NCBI GenBank assembly: GCA_002315795.1
Contig: DCIF01000030.1
Span: 1 to 9,005 of the forward strand
Direction: 5' to 3'
Origin: Bacteroidales bacterium UBA1733
Lineage (GTDB): Bacteria > Bacteroidota > Bacteroidia > Bacteroidales > UBA3663
DNA: 9,005 nt
Numbering within the stretch: the first letter of the stretch is position 1; every line of letters starts with the position of its first letter. Of this stretch, positions 1 to 7,423 are shown piece after piece. The position numbers were made by a program, and so were the translations under genes. The notes under the pieces were generated by a model, which searched no databases, had not been told where the DNA came from, and saw only the letters and a program-made list of their open reading frames with translations.

Positions 1-848
1 CAAGCCTCACCCAGGTACTGGCTATACTGTGAAGCATCCATAACGTCGTAAACGTCCTTAGAAATCTTATCAATACCGAAGTAGCCCTTATAGTCAAGGC
101 GCATTGGCTGATCTTTCTTACCGCTCTTGGTGGTAATGATGACAACGCCGTTAGCTGCACGTGAACCATAGATGGCACCTGCTGCAGCGTCCTTGAGTAC
201 CTGGATGGTCTCAATGTCGTTTGGAGAGAAGTCGCGGATAGAAGTACCCATTGGCACACCATCGATGACATAGAGAGGAGCGGTAGAACCGAAGCTGCCG
301 ATACCACGGATACGAACAGAAGGATCTGCGCCAGGCTGACCGTCAGAGGTAATCTGTACACCAGGAACCTTACCCTCGAGCATGGTAGAGATGTTAGAGT
401 TTGAGCTGCGCTTGAGCTCGTCAGCATTAACGATAGACACAGAACCGGTGAGGTCGGCCTTCTTCTGAGTACCGTAACCTACGACTACAACCTGCTCGAG
501 GAGTTTGTCGTCGTTCTGAAGAGTGATGACACCGAGCATGGTCTTGTTGTTAACAGCCACCTCTTTGCCCTGGAAACCTACGAAGCTCACTTCGAGAACG
601 GCGTTGCCGGCTACGTTAAGCTCGAAGTTACCGTCGAGATCTGTCACAGTACCGTTGGAGGTACCTTTCACCTTGATTGAAGCTCCCATGAGAGGCTCAC
701 CAAGATCGTCAACAACCTGGCCAGTGACCTTGAGGGTCTTTGACTGAGCCTGTGCCACTGAGACTGTGGTCAGAGCTGGAATAGGGCTTACTGCCAAACC
801 GCTCATGAGGCCAAGACTCAGCATCATTAAGATTCGTTGTTTTTGCAT
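1..848 (-). CDS. SusC-family TonB-dependent outer-membrane transporter, N-terminal part (cut by left window edge)
   Basis: Reading leftward from the ATG at 848-846 there is an open frame of 282 codons with no stop up to the window edge. The family forms an outer-membrane barrel that, with a SusD lipoprotein, imports oligosaccharides using TonB energy. Seen: an N-terminal signal peptide (MQKQRI, then a hydrophobic stretch to about residue 33, likely cleavage near VAQAQ); a carboxypeptidase-regulatory-like domain at about 40-112 (VTGQVVDDLGEPLMGASIKV, then DLDGNFEL and VSFVGFQ); the conserved EQVVVVGYGTQKK segment at 118-130, which probably includes the TonB box; and the start of the plug domain from about 131 (VPGVQI, VRIRGIGS, PLYVIDGVPM, IYGSRAANGVVIITTKSG). 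The barrel (usually some 700 more residues) and any SusD gene lie outside. Its divergent placement against an HTCS and a GH51 gene suggests import of arabinose-containing oligosaccharides; this substrate is inferred from neighbours only. Confidence 0.95.
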   Translation of the reverse strand, partial: MQKQRILMMLSLGLMSGLAVSPIPALTTVSVAQAQSKTLKVTGQVVDDLGEPLMGASIKVKGTSNGTVTDLDGNFELNVAGNAVLEVSFVGFQGKEVAVNNKTMLGVITLQNDDKLLEQVVVVGYGTQKKADLTGSVSIVNADELKRSSNSNISTMLEGKVPGVQITSDGQPGADPSVRIRGIGSFGSTAPLYVIDGVPMGTSIRDFSPNDIETIQVLKDAAAGAIYGSRAANGVVIITTKSGKKDQPMRLDYKGYFGIDKISKDVYDVMDASQYSQYLGEA

Positions 849-893
849 GTTGAATGTTTATTAATATTAGTTATTGTGTGATTTGCGAAAGTT

Positions 894-955
894 AAAAAGT
901 GCAAGTGCCCAACTAGAGAGGGCTAAAAGAAGGCCAGTAATTGTGACACTTGCAC
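894..955 (-). promoter_or_regulatory. Attenuator-like inverted repeat plus U-run in the susC leader
   Basis: A perfect 9-bp inverted repeat (GTGCAAGTG at 899-907, CACTTGCAC at 947-955) lies inside the predicted susC leader. In the susC direction the 3' arm is followed immediately by TTTTT (898-894), as in an intrinsic terminator. The loop is 39 nt, long for a terminator, but an inner pairing ACTGG/CTAGT (5 bp including one G-U) could shorten it. It ends about 46 nt before the susC start. It could be a transcription attenuator, a leader stabiliser, or a DNA-level operator; the sequence alone does not decide. Confidence 0.4.
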
Positions 956-1021
956 GTGAATACCTTTAAAAACTAGAGTAAAACAAGAACAGTGTGATTC
1001 ATTTAAACAGATATTAGACAT
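923..1021 (-). other. Possible 32-codon leader ORF upstream of susC
   Basis: Within the predicted susC leader, an ATG at 1021-1019 opens 32 sense codons and ends with TAG at 925-923. The peptide starts MSNICLNESHC and ends LLAFF, and resembles nothing I recognise. It runs through the 5' arm of the 9-bp inverted repeat and stops in its loop, so a translating ribosome would block the hairpin. An open frame of this length can occur by chance, and no ribosome-binding evidence is available because the phylum rarely uses Shine-Dalgarno sites. Confidence 0.15.
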
Positions 1022-1038
1022 AGGGTGTTTAACATTAC

Positions 1039-1051
1039 CGGTGCAAAGATA
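1039..1051 (-). promoter_or_regulatory. Probable susC promoter (-7 element TATCTTTG)
   Basis: On the minus strand TATCTTTG (1051 to 1044) matches the Bacteroidetes -7 consensus TAnnTTTG perfectly and continues as CACCG. At the expected -33 position, 19 bp upstream (1074-1071), the bases are GAAG rather than TTTG, so the upstream element is weak. Transcription should start near 1038-1036 and give a leader of about 190 nt before the susC ATG. A good -7 box with a poor -33 box fits a promoter that needs an activator, here presumably the neighbouring HTCS; that is inference. Confidence 0.7.
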
Positions 1052-1102
1052 CATTAATAAAATATAAATACTTCATTCTCAGCTCGTCAAAAGGATATAC
1101 AA

Positions 1103-1138
1103 TTCGGTCATGACCGAAAATAGTATGACTTTGACCGA
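1103..1138. promoter_or_regulatory. Candidate HTCS operator: 16-bp palindrome plus third half-site
   Basis: TTCGGTCATGACCGAA at 1103-1118 is a perfect palindrome. Its right half TGACCGA (1111-1117) recurs as a direct repeat at 1132-1138, exactly 21 bp (two helical turns) away. The group sits between the divergent promoters, roughly 65-100 bp upstream of both predicted transcription starts. AraC-family DNA-binding domains, such as the one at the HTCS C-terminus, typically bind repeated half-sites about two turns apart. A related element lies upstream of the GH51 gene. The assignment to this HTCS is inferred. Confidence 0.5.
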
Positions 1139-1167
1139 TAAGCATCGCATATTCGCCAGATTTTTCT

Positions 1168-1198
1168 TTTGTCATCTCATATTTAATATATATCTTTG
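1168..1198 (+). promoter_or_regulatory. HTCS promoter (TTTG-N19-TATCTTTG)
   Basis: TTTG at 1168-1171, a 19-bp spacer, then TATCTTTG at 1191-1198 matches both elements of the Bacteroidetes housekeeping promoter at the usual spacing. Transcription should begin around 1204-1207, about 20 nt before the ATG at 1227. This placement excludes the in-frame ATG at 1110 for transcripts from this promoter and supports constitutive low-level expression of the regulator, as expected for a sensor. Confidence 0.75.
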
Positions 1199-1226
1199 CA
1201 CCGTCAAAACTGATATATTCATTCTT

Positions 1227-4200
1227 ATGCTTACCAAACTCCTGTCACGACGTTTTTATCTCGGTGCACTGGTCACACTGCTGACGGTGCTCCGCGCTAT
1301 GACCTGTCAGGCGCAGTACTATATCACCGAGCATATCCTGATCAATGAAGGTCTGTCGAACAACTATATCTGTGACATCACCCTCGACAATAAAGGTCGA
1401 GTATGGATTGCCACTAAATCGGGCCTCTACTCTTATATTAGTAATGTATTCAGTACCTACAATGTTTCAAACTCAGCACTCAGCGCAAACGTGATAAACT
1501 GCCTGTGGCATGACGAAGAGACAGATCTGATATGGGTGGGCACAAAAGGTGCAGGCCTGGGTTGTATCAACCCGGATAAAGGGGAGATTGTCAACTATAA
1601 TGTGGCCGACAATTCACTCTCGAACGTGATTGACATTACTCCGGCAGGTAATCACCTCCTTTGGATTATCAGCCCTGATAACATCATGCTGGCCAATGCT
1701 AATACGGGTGAACTTACGCCGGTGAAACTGGGAGAAGTCAATCCATATTTCAGCAGTGGCGCAGATGATGGTAATGGGAATCTGATCATAGGCACACACA
1801 TGGGTGGTGCATATGTTTTAAATGCACGCACGCACGTACTCACGCCACTCAGCACTTCCGAGGCAGAGGGTCAGAACGTCACGATCAATAATGTGCACAA
1901 GGATCATTTCGGACGTATCTGGCTTGCCTCGGATGCAGGCCTCTGGTATTACCAGCCAGGAGTCAGTCATCTCGGATTTTTTGCACCCACAGGTAATCAG
2001 GAAATCATGGGTATCCAGGAGATCAATGACCAGTATCTCTGGCTCATTATGCAAGATGACCTGCTTTGCGTAAATCTGGAAACACAGCAGTTAGAACCTA
2101 TTGAAACAGAGGGAGAACTCACTCTGTTTGAGGAAATTGAATCTATCTACCAGGACCGCTTTAATAATATCTGGATAGGCAGTAAGGGCAATGGCATAGA
2201 GTTTATCAGCCACCTGGCGCCTCCTTTCCGCAAGTTCAGCAAATCCCCTGTATGGGGAATCTATAATGATGGTTCTCTGATCTGGTACGGCTCTCGTGAT
2301 CATCTCCTTGCCTATAATGGCACAAAGTGCGTACATGACATTGACCTTTCTTCTGGAGGCAACCGCTATGGTATTGTACTCTCTATCAATGGCAATGGCG
2401 GAGACCTGCTTTATCTGGCTGTGAAGAACCAGATGCTATCTTATAACAAACTGACCGGAAGGATCAACGAGATAACTACCCCTGATGGCAAGAGTATTGA
2501 TGCTATCACCTTTTATAAGGAGAACAACGGCACTTTCTGGATCACGACCTCAAAAGGTGTCTATACACTACAGAATGGCTATGCCGTGGAATGCCAGTTC
2601 TTGAATGAAGTACTGAAAAGCCAATCAGTGCATGGTGTCAGACGAGACAAACAGGGAAAGCTCTGGGTGGCCACTTACGAGAACGGCTTGTATCTGTTTG
2701 ACGATCACCAGCAGCTGATCAAACACTTATCTGTGCAGACAGGTTTCTTCACGAACTCGATACAGCATCTGAAGATTGACAGTCATGATCGATTGTGGAT
2801 GTCAACTCCCGATGGACCTTGTTGCATACCGCACACCCGTTACCCTGAACTGTATGTGACTTATGGCTACCCCGATGGATTGCAGGATACAAATATACAG
2901 GCCATACTGGAAGACCGTAAGGGAAACATCTGGATGTCAACCAAAAACGGCATTTCGATGCTTGACTATGAAAAGCACTTCATCTACAACTACAATCAGA
3001 AAGACTTCGTGCCAGTCAACAATCTGAGTGGTGGCGCAGTACTACAGGATGATGGAGGACTGGTTTTCACGTCTTCGCAGGGCCTCTGCCTATGCTATCC
3101 TGACAGTCTTACAGAGAGCCGTCCTCCCCTCTCTTTCAACCTGCTTATGGTAGAAGGCATGAAGAGTGGAGAGCAAAGCTCGATGCGGCATATCGTTCAA
3201 GCTGATGCTACTGGCATTTTCCATTTCACGCCAGAGGAACACGACTTCCGTCTCTATTTCGGATCTGAGGATTATGCGGTCAGACGCTATCTGGAATATG
3301 GGTATCAGATTGAAGGAATCGACCGTGATTGGGAGCTCTGCACACAGAATGCGGTCACTTTCCGTGATCTGCAGCCAGGAAATTACAACATACGCATTCG
3401 CTCACGCCTCAAAGGATATCCCTGGTCAGAAGAGATGATTGTCAGGGCCAAGATCATCATCCACCAGCCATGGTGGTGGACACTGTGGGCCAAGATTGCG
3501 TATGTGCTGCTTCTTTCAGGAATCATCTATATCGGGGTGCGCCATTATCTCTATCGTGTCAAACTGGCTTCTCAGCTTGAACTGGAGCGACGCAGGAATC
3601 TCGTTGAACACCAGAATAATGCAGAGCGTCTGCAGTTCTTCACCAACGTCACCCACGAGCTCAAGACGCCACTGACACTCATCCAGGCACCGCTGGAAGA
3701 ACTGTTGCAAGACAATCACCTCTCTCCTGCCGACCAGAAGCGAATACAGCTGGTCTATGATAGTTCACACCGCCTTACAGACCTTTGTAACAAGCTGCTT
3801 GACTTCCGCAAGTCAGAGACTCATAATCAATTCCTCAAGGTCAGCTCAGGTAATCTGGGAGAACTGATCAAGGAGGTCGGACAGTCATTCATCGAGCTGA
3901 ATACTAATCCACAACTCAATATTTTGGTCGAGGTGGAAGAAAATGGGCAGGACATACTTTTTGATGCTGATACAATACGCATTATTCTCACCAATCTGCT
4001 GTCAAATGCAATGAAATATACTCCTAAGGGAGAAGTACGCCTGCAGGAACGACAGTACACGAAAGAGGGTCAGCTGTTTGTCGACATCATTGTGAGTGAT
4101 ACCGGCTATGGCATTCCGGCTTCGGCTCTACCTCGCATTTTTGACCGCTATTACCAGGTCAGTGGACCTCATCAGGCCTCTGGCACGGGTATCGGACTCT

Positions 4201-5177
4201 CTATCGTACGTTCTCTCACCGAGCTTCATAAAGCCACGATCAAAGCAGAGAGCACCGAGGGTGAAGGCACTACGTTCACAGTTACGCTCAACGGCAATGA
4301 GACCTATCCTGACGCTATGCATGCACTGAGTCAGTCTATGTCGCAGCAAGCCGAAGAGAATTCGTTGGCCGAAGTGATAGTAGAAGATGATAATCGTCCG
4401 CTACTTCTGCTGGTAGAAGATGATTTCCAGATTCTGAACTTTATGTCCGACTCTCTGAGTTCTGAATATCGGATTCTGCGTGCACACAACGGACAGGAAG
4501 GCCTTGACCTGGCCCTTGAGCACATGCCAGACATGGTGATCACAGACCTTATGATGCCTGTTATGAACGGCAACACCCTGTGTCGCAAGCTGAAAAATGA
4601 TATACGCACGAGTCATATTCCTATCATCATGCTCACGGCAAAAGATACGGCCGAAGATCAGATAGAAGGTTACTCTGACGGTGCTGACAGTTATCTAACA
4701 AAGCCATTCAGCCTTACGATGCTCCGCACACGTCTGCAGAATATGATCACGGCACGTACACGACTGGTTGCCTGGATCAATACACACTCTGTGGCTTCAA
4801 CAGCTACCACAGTAGTCGCAGCAGAAGAAGAATCTTCAGTTCCTTCGCTGAGTGTGTATGACCAGAACTTCCTACGCGATGTGAATGCTTACATCATTGA
4901 ACACATTGAGACAGACAGCATACGCATGGAAGACCTGGCACAGTCAATGCACATTAGTCATTCAACACTCTATCGAAAGATCAAGGCTTTGACCGGACTG
5001 ACCGGTGCTGAATTCATACGTAAAGTAAAAATCATGCACAGCGCCGAACTGATGCGCTCTGGTCACTGCAATGTCTCAGAAGCGGCTTACCGCTGCGGAT
5101 TCAGCAATATGGCCTATTTCCGTTCATCGTTCAAGGAGGTCTTCGGTGTCACACCTTCTGAGTATCAGAAGCAGTAA
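1227..5177 (+). CDS. Hybrid two-component system regulator (HTCS), PUL sensor/activator
   Basis: One polypeptide combines periplasmic sensor, histidine kinase, receiver and AraC-type DNA-binding domain. I start it at M1 = ATG 1227 (1316 aa), because a signal peptide begins there (MLTKLLSRR, hydrophobic core, cleavage near TCQA/QYY, residue 29) and the promoter ends just upstream; the open frame itself extends back to ATG 1110 (1355 aa). Numbering from 1227: beta-propeller repeats (Reg_prop) at about 42-580, with recurring D..G.IW(I/M)(A/G/S)T..G motifs; Y_Y_Y domain about 664-747; membrane helix about 749-776 after PWWW; HisKA with phospho-acceptor His810 in FFTNVTHELKTPL; HATPase with N927 (LLSNAMKY), DTGYGIP at 958 and GTGIGLS at 986; receiver with acidic pocket VEDD (1063-1066), phospho-acceptor Asp1107 in VITDLMMP and Lys1159 (TKPF); AraC helix-turn-helix about 1211-1316. 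All catalytic residues are present, so it should be active. Known family members bind a mono- or oligosaccharide in the periplasm and activate the adjacent PUL; an arabinose-type ligand is inferred from the GH51 neighbour. Confidence 0.95.
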   Translation: MLTKLLSRRFYLGALVTLLTVLRAMTCQAQYYITEHILINEGLSNNYICDITLDNKGRVWIATKSGLYSYISNVFSTYNVSNSALSANVINCLWHDEETDLIWVGTKGAGLGCINPDKGEIVNYNVADNSLSNVIDITPAGNHLLWIISPDNIMLANANTGELTPVKLGEVNPYFSSGADDGNGNLIIGTHMGGAYVLNARTHVLTPLSTSEAEGQNVTINNVHKDHFGRIWLASDAGLWYYQPGVSHLGFFAPTGNQEIMGIQEINDQYLWLIMQDDLLCVNLETQQLEPIETEGELTLFEEIESIYQDRFNNIWIGSKGNGIEFISHLAPPFRKFSKSPVWGIYNDGSLIWYGSRDHLLAYNGTKCVHDIDLSSGGNRYGIVLSINGNGGDLLYLAVKNQMLSYNKLTGRINEITTPDGKSIDAITFYKENNGTFWITTSKGVYTLQNGYAVECQFLNEVLKSQSVHGVRRDKQGKLWVATYENGLYLFDDHQQLIKHLSVQTGFFTNSIQHLKIDSHDRLWMSTPDGPCCIPHTRYPELYVTYGYPDGLQDTNIQAILEDRKGNIWMSTKNGISMLDYEKHFIYNYNQKDFVPVNNLSGGAVLQDDGGLVFTSSQGLCLCYPDSLTESRPPLSFNLLMVEGMKSGEQSSMRHIVQADATGIFHFTPEEHDFRLYFGSEDYAVRRYLEYGYQIEGIDRDWELCTQNAVTFRDLQPGNYNIRIRSRLKGYPWSEEMIVRAKIIIHQPWWWTLWAKIAYVLLLSGIIYIGVRHYLYRVKLASQLELERRRNLVEHQNNAERLQFFTNVTHELKTPLTLIQAPLEELLQDNHLSPADQKRIQLVYDSSHRLTDLCNKLLDFRKSETHNQFLKVSSGNLGELIKEVGQSFIELNTNPQLNILVEVEENGQDILFDADTIRIILTNLLSNAMKYTPKGEVRLQERQYTKEGQLFVDIIVSDTGYGIPASALPRIFDRYYQVSGPHQASGTGIGLSIVRSLTELHKATIKAESTEGEGTTFTVTLNGNETYPDAMHALSQSMSQQAEENSLAEVIVEDDNRPLLLLVEDDFQILNFMSDSLSSEYRILRAHNGQEGLDLALEHMPDMVITDLMMPVMNGNTLCRKLKNDIRTSHIPIIMLTAKDTAEDQIEGYSDGADSYLTKPFSLTMLRTRLQNMITARTRLVAWINTHSVASTATTVVAAEEESSVPSLSVYDQNFLRDVNAYIIEHIETDSIRMEDLAQSMHISHSTLYRKIKALTGLTGAEFIRKVKIMHSAELMRSGHCNVSEAAYRCGFSNMAYFRSSFKEVFGVTPSEYQKQ

Positions 5178-5190
5178 TTCAGGATCTAAA

Positions 5191-5204
5191 TCGGTCAATG
5201 ATCG
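5191..5204. promoter_or_regulatory. Degenerate copy of the candidate HTCS site upstream of the GH51 gene
   Basis: The 93-bp gap between the HTCS stop and the GH51 start contains TCGGTCA-A-TGATCG. The first half-site is identical to the left arm of the palindrome at 1103-1118; the second is a one-mismatch, one-base-shifted version of the right arm. It lies about 67-80 bp before the GH51 ATG. I see no convincing TAnnTTTG box in this gap, so the GH51 gene may use an activator-dependent promoter here or be read from the HTCS transcript. A single 7-mer match can be chance. Confidence 0.35.
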
Positions 5205-5270
5205 CATGATTCCGCACACACAACACGGTTGATTATTCATTTTATCTATTAACAAATATTCTCACACAGT

Positions 5271-7316
5271 ATGATTAGCTACAAGACCCTGCTGGCCACC
5301 TTAGCCTTAGGCTCCGCAGCATTGAGCACACAGGCAGCTACCAACGACATGGTCATCCAAACCAAGAAGTTGGGCGCACCCATCCAGAAGACCATGTACG
5401 GTATCTTCTTTGAGGACATCAACTTCGCAGCTGATGGTGGCCTCTATGCCGAGATGATCAAGAACCGCTCGTTCGAATTTCCACAGAACCTCATGGGTTG
5501 GACAGCCTTCGGCAAATTCGAAGTGCTCAACCAGGGTGGTCCTTTCGACAAGAATCCACATTATGTACGCCTTGCCGACCCTGGTCACCCACACAAGCGC
5601 ACCGGCATCGAGAACGAAGGTTTCTTCGGTATTTCGGTCAAGAAGGACGCTACCTATCGCTTCTCTCTCTGGGCACGTGTACCAGAAGGTGGCAGTGGTG
5701 TGCTCGAAGTACAGCTGGTTGACAACGACACCATGGGCGAGCATCAGGAGTTCACCTCACAGGAGATCACCATCACCGGCAAGGAGTGGAAGAAGTACAC
5801 CCTCACTCTCAAGTCGCCTATCACCATCGAGGATTCACACCTCCGCCTCTTCCTCCGTCCTGAGGCAGGTCGCGACTTCTGGGCACCTATGAACAGCATC
5901 GACATTGAGCACGTCAGCCTCTTCCCTACCGATACCTGGAAGGGTCGTGAGAACGGTATGCGCAAAGACCTGGCTCAGGCGCTCTGTGACCTGCATCCTG
6001 GCGTCTTCCGCTTCCCTGGCGGCTGTATCGTGGAGGGTACCAACCTTGAGCAGCGCTATCAGTGGAAGAACTCAGTAGGTCCTGTCGAGAACCGTCCACT
6101 CAACGAGAACCGCTGGGAGAACACCTTCCCATACCGTCTCTATCCTGAGTATCATCAGACCTATGGTCTTGGTTTCTTTGAGTACTTCCAGCTCTGTGAG
6201 GACTTTGGTTGTGAGGCACTTCCTGTGATTTCTTGTGGTCTTGCCTGCCAGTTCCAGAACGAGATTCAGGATGAAGCAAAGGCGCATGTCGCTATCGACG
6301 ATCTTGATCCATACATCCAGGATGCACTTGACCTCGTAGAGTTCGCTAATGGTCCTGCTGACAGCAAGTGGGGTAAGGTGCGTGCCGAGATGGGACATCC
6401 AGAGCCATTCAACCTCAAGTATCTTGGTGTCGGTAATGAGCAATGGGATTATGATGAGGCACATGGCGGACCTAACAACGCTTTCACCGCACGACTGAAG
6501 AAATTCAACGATGCTCTCCGCAAGGCTTATCCAGACCTCAAGCTCATCGGTACAACCGGACCTAACTCAGAGGGTTGGGACTTCGATCTCCTCCAGCCAC
6601 GCATGAAGGAGCTCAAGGTAGATCTCTATGACGAGCACTACTACCGCAACGAACAGTGGTTCCTCAGCCATGGCCACCGTTATGACAACTATGACCGTAA
6701 GGGTCCAAAAGTATTTGCTGGCGAATATGCTTGCCACGGCGATGGCAAGAAGTGGAATCACTTCTACACCTCCCTTCTTGAAGCAGCACACATGACGGGT
6801 ATTGAGCGCAATGCCGACATCGTTCATATGGCCACTTATGCTCCTCTCTTTGCACACATCAAGGGTTGGCAGTGGCGTCCTGACATGATCTGGTTTGACA
6901 ATCTCCGTTCATTCAAGTCGGTATCTTACTATGTGCAGCAGCTCTATTGCCACTACAAGGGCAGCAACGTACTCCCGCTGACCATGAACAAGAAATCCGT
7001 CGCAGGCGATGCTGATCAGAACGGTCTCTTCGCAAGTGCTGTTTATGACAAGGAGACCGATTCTTACATTGTTAAGGTTGCCAACGTAGGTGACGAGGCT
7101 CAGACCCTCAATCTGCAGTTCCAGGGCATGAAGAAGAATCAGATGTTCCAGTCAGCTAAGCAGATTCTCTTGGCATATCCTGAGATGGATGCTGAGAATA
7201 CGCTTGATGAACCAGAGAAGATTACACCCAAAGAGACCGCTCTCAACGTGGATGGCCAGACACTGAGTGTTGAACTTCAGGCAAAGGCATTTGCCGTTTA
7301 CATCCTTAAGAAGTAA
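5271..7316 (+). CDS. Secreted GH51 alpha-L-arabinofuranosidase
   Basis: This 681-aa enzyme should release terminal alpha-L-arabinofuranosyl residues from arabinan, arabinoxylan or arabino-oligosaccharides by a retaining mechanism. Seen: a signal peptide at 1-22 (LALGSAALSTQA/A) without a lipobox cysteine, suggesting a soluble periplasmic protein; the family's N-terminal motif YGIFFEDINFAADGGLYAEM at 43-62; a carbohydrate-binding-like beta-sandwich at about 75-218; a (beta/alpha)8 catalytic domain from about 225, with RFPGGCIVEG (247-256), acid/base Glu390 in GVGNEQW and nucleophile Glu485 in FAGEYA, plus DEHYY at 454-458; and a C-terminal beta-sandwich from about 550. Length and order are normal for Bacteroidetes GH51 enzymes with an inserted binding-like domain. 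The gene follows the HTCS by 93 bp in the same direction. GH51 also contains some endoglucanases, but the motifs here are of the arabinofuranosidase type. Exact linkage preference cannot be read from sequence. Confidence 0.93.
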   Translation: MISYKTLLATLALGSAALSTQAATNDMVIQTKKLGAPIQKTMYGIFFEDINFAADGGLYAEMIKNRSFEFPQNLMGWTAFGKFEVLNQGGPFDKNPHYVRLADPGHPHKRTGIENEGFFGISVKKDATYRFSLWARVPEGGSGVLEVQLVDNDTMGEHQEFTSQEITITGKEWKKYTLTLKSPITIEDSHLRLFLRPEAGRDFWAPMNSIDIEHVSLFPTDTWKGRENGMRKDLAQALCDLHPGVFRFPGGCIVEGTNLEQRYQWKNSVGPVENRPLNENRWENTFPYRLYPEYHQTYGLGFFEYFQLCEDFGCEALPVISCGLACQFQNEIQDEAKAHVAIDDLDPYIQDALDLVEFANGPADSKWGKVRAEMGHPEPFNLKYLGVGNEQWDYDEAHGGPNNAFTARLKKFNDALRKAYPDLKLIGTTGPNSEGWDFDLLQPRMKELKVDLYDEHYYRNEQWFLSHGHRYDNYDRKGPKVFAGEYACHGDGKKWNHFYTSLLEAAHMTGIERNADIVHMATYAPLFAHIKGWQWRPDMIWFDNLRSFKSVSYYVQQLYCHYKGSNVLPLTMNKKSVAGDADQNGLFASAVYDKETDSYIVKVANVGDEAQTLNLQFQGMKKNQMFQSAKQILLAYPEMDAENTLDEPEKITPKETALNVDGQTLSVELQAKAFAVYILKK

Positions 7317-7344
7317 TCTGGAATAATAATATCTTTCATAAATA

Positions 7345-7375
7345 ACGGACTTCGCAATTGTGCGAGGTCCGTTTT
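7345..7375 (+). terminator. Intrinsic terminator after the GH51 gene
   Basis: ACGGACTTCGCA (7345-7356) pairs with 7361-7372 around the 4-nt loop ATTG, giving a 12-bp stem with one G-U pair, followed by TTTT (7372-7375). It starts 28 bp after the GH51 stop and should end the HTCS/GH51 transcripts. The stem is flanked by A/T on the other side too, so it may also stop leftward transcription. Confidence 0.85.
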
Positions 7376-7388
7376 CGTGAGAAGAAAC

Positions 7389-7415
7389 GGACTTTTCGAA
7401 AATGCGAAGTCCTTT
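7389..7415. terminator. Second hairpin, diverged copy of the first
   Basis: GGACTT (7389-7394) pairs with AAGTCC (7407-7412), followed by TTT (7413-7415). The block from AACGGACTT to GCGAAGTCC resembles the preceding terminator, as if the hairpin had been duplicated and one copy diverged. It is weaker than the first (6 bp, large loop) and probably acts as a backup terminator. Confidence 0.5.
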
Positions 7416-7423
7416 CAGACAAG

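Larger units (their letters stand above)
849..1226. promoter_or_regulatory. 378-bp divergent intergenic control region
   Basis: This gene-free stretch holds, from left to right, the susC leader with its inverted repeat and U-run, the susC -7 box, the candidate HTCS operator and the HTCS promoter. The two promoters share the identical 13-mer TATCTTTGCACCG (1051-1039 minus; 1191-1203 plus). A direct repeat AACTAGAG occurs at 911-918 and 971-978. The middle part (1052-1100) is very A/T-rich and shows nothing else I can support. Confidence 0.75.

Noticed and set aside
1110..1226. Extra N-terminal domain of 39 residues on the HTCS
   Set aside because: The stretch spans the operator and promoter, and a proper signal peptide begins at 1227, so it is most likely untranslated.
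5634..5640. Further TCGGTCA half-site within the GH51 coding sequence
   Set aside because: It is a single 7-mer within codons for a well-conserved segment, with no second arm or phased repeat. About one chance copy is expected in a window of this size.
5307..5744. 145-codon open frame on the minus strand inside the GH51 gene
   Set aside because: It lies wholly antisense to a gene with intact catalytic motifs, has no recognisable motif, and is the kind of shadow frame expected opposite codon-biased coding DNA.
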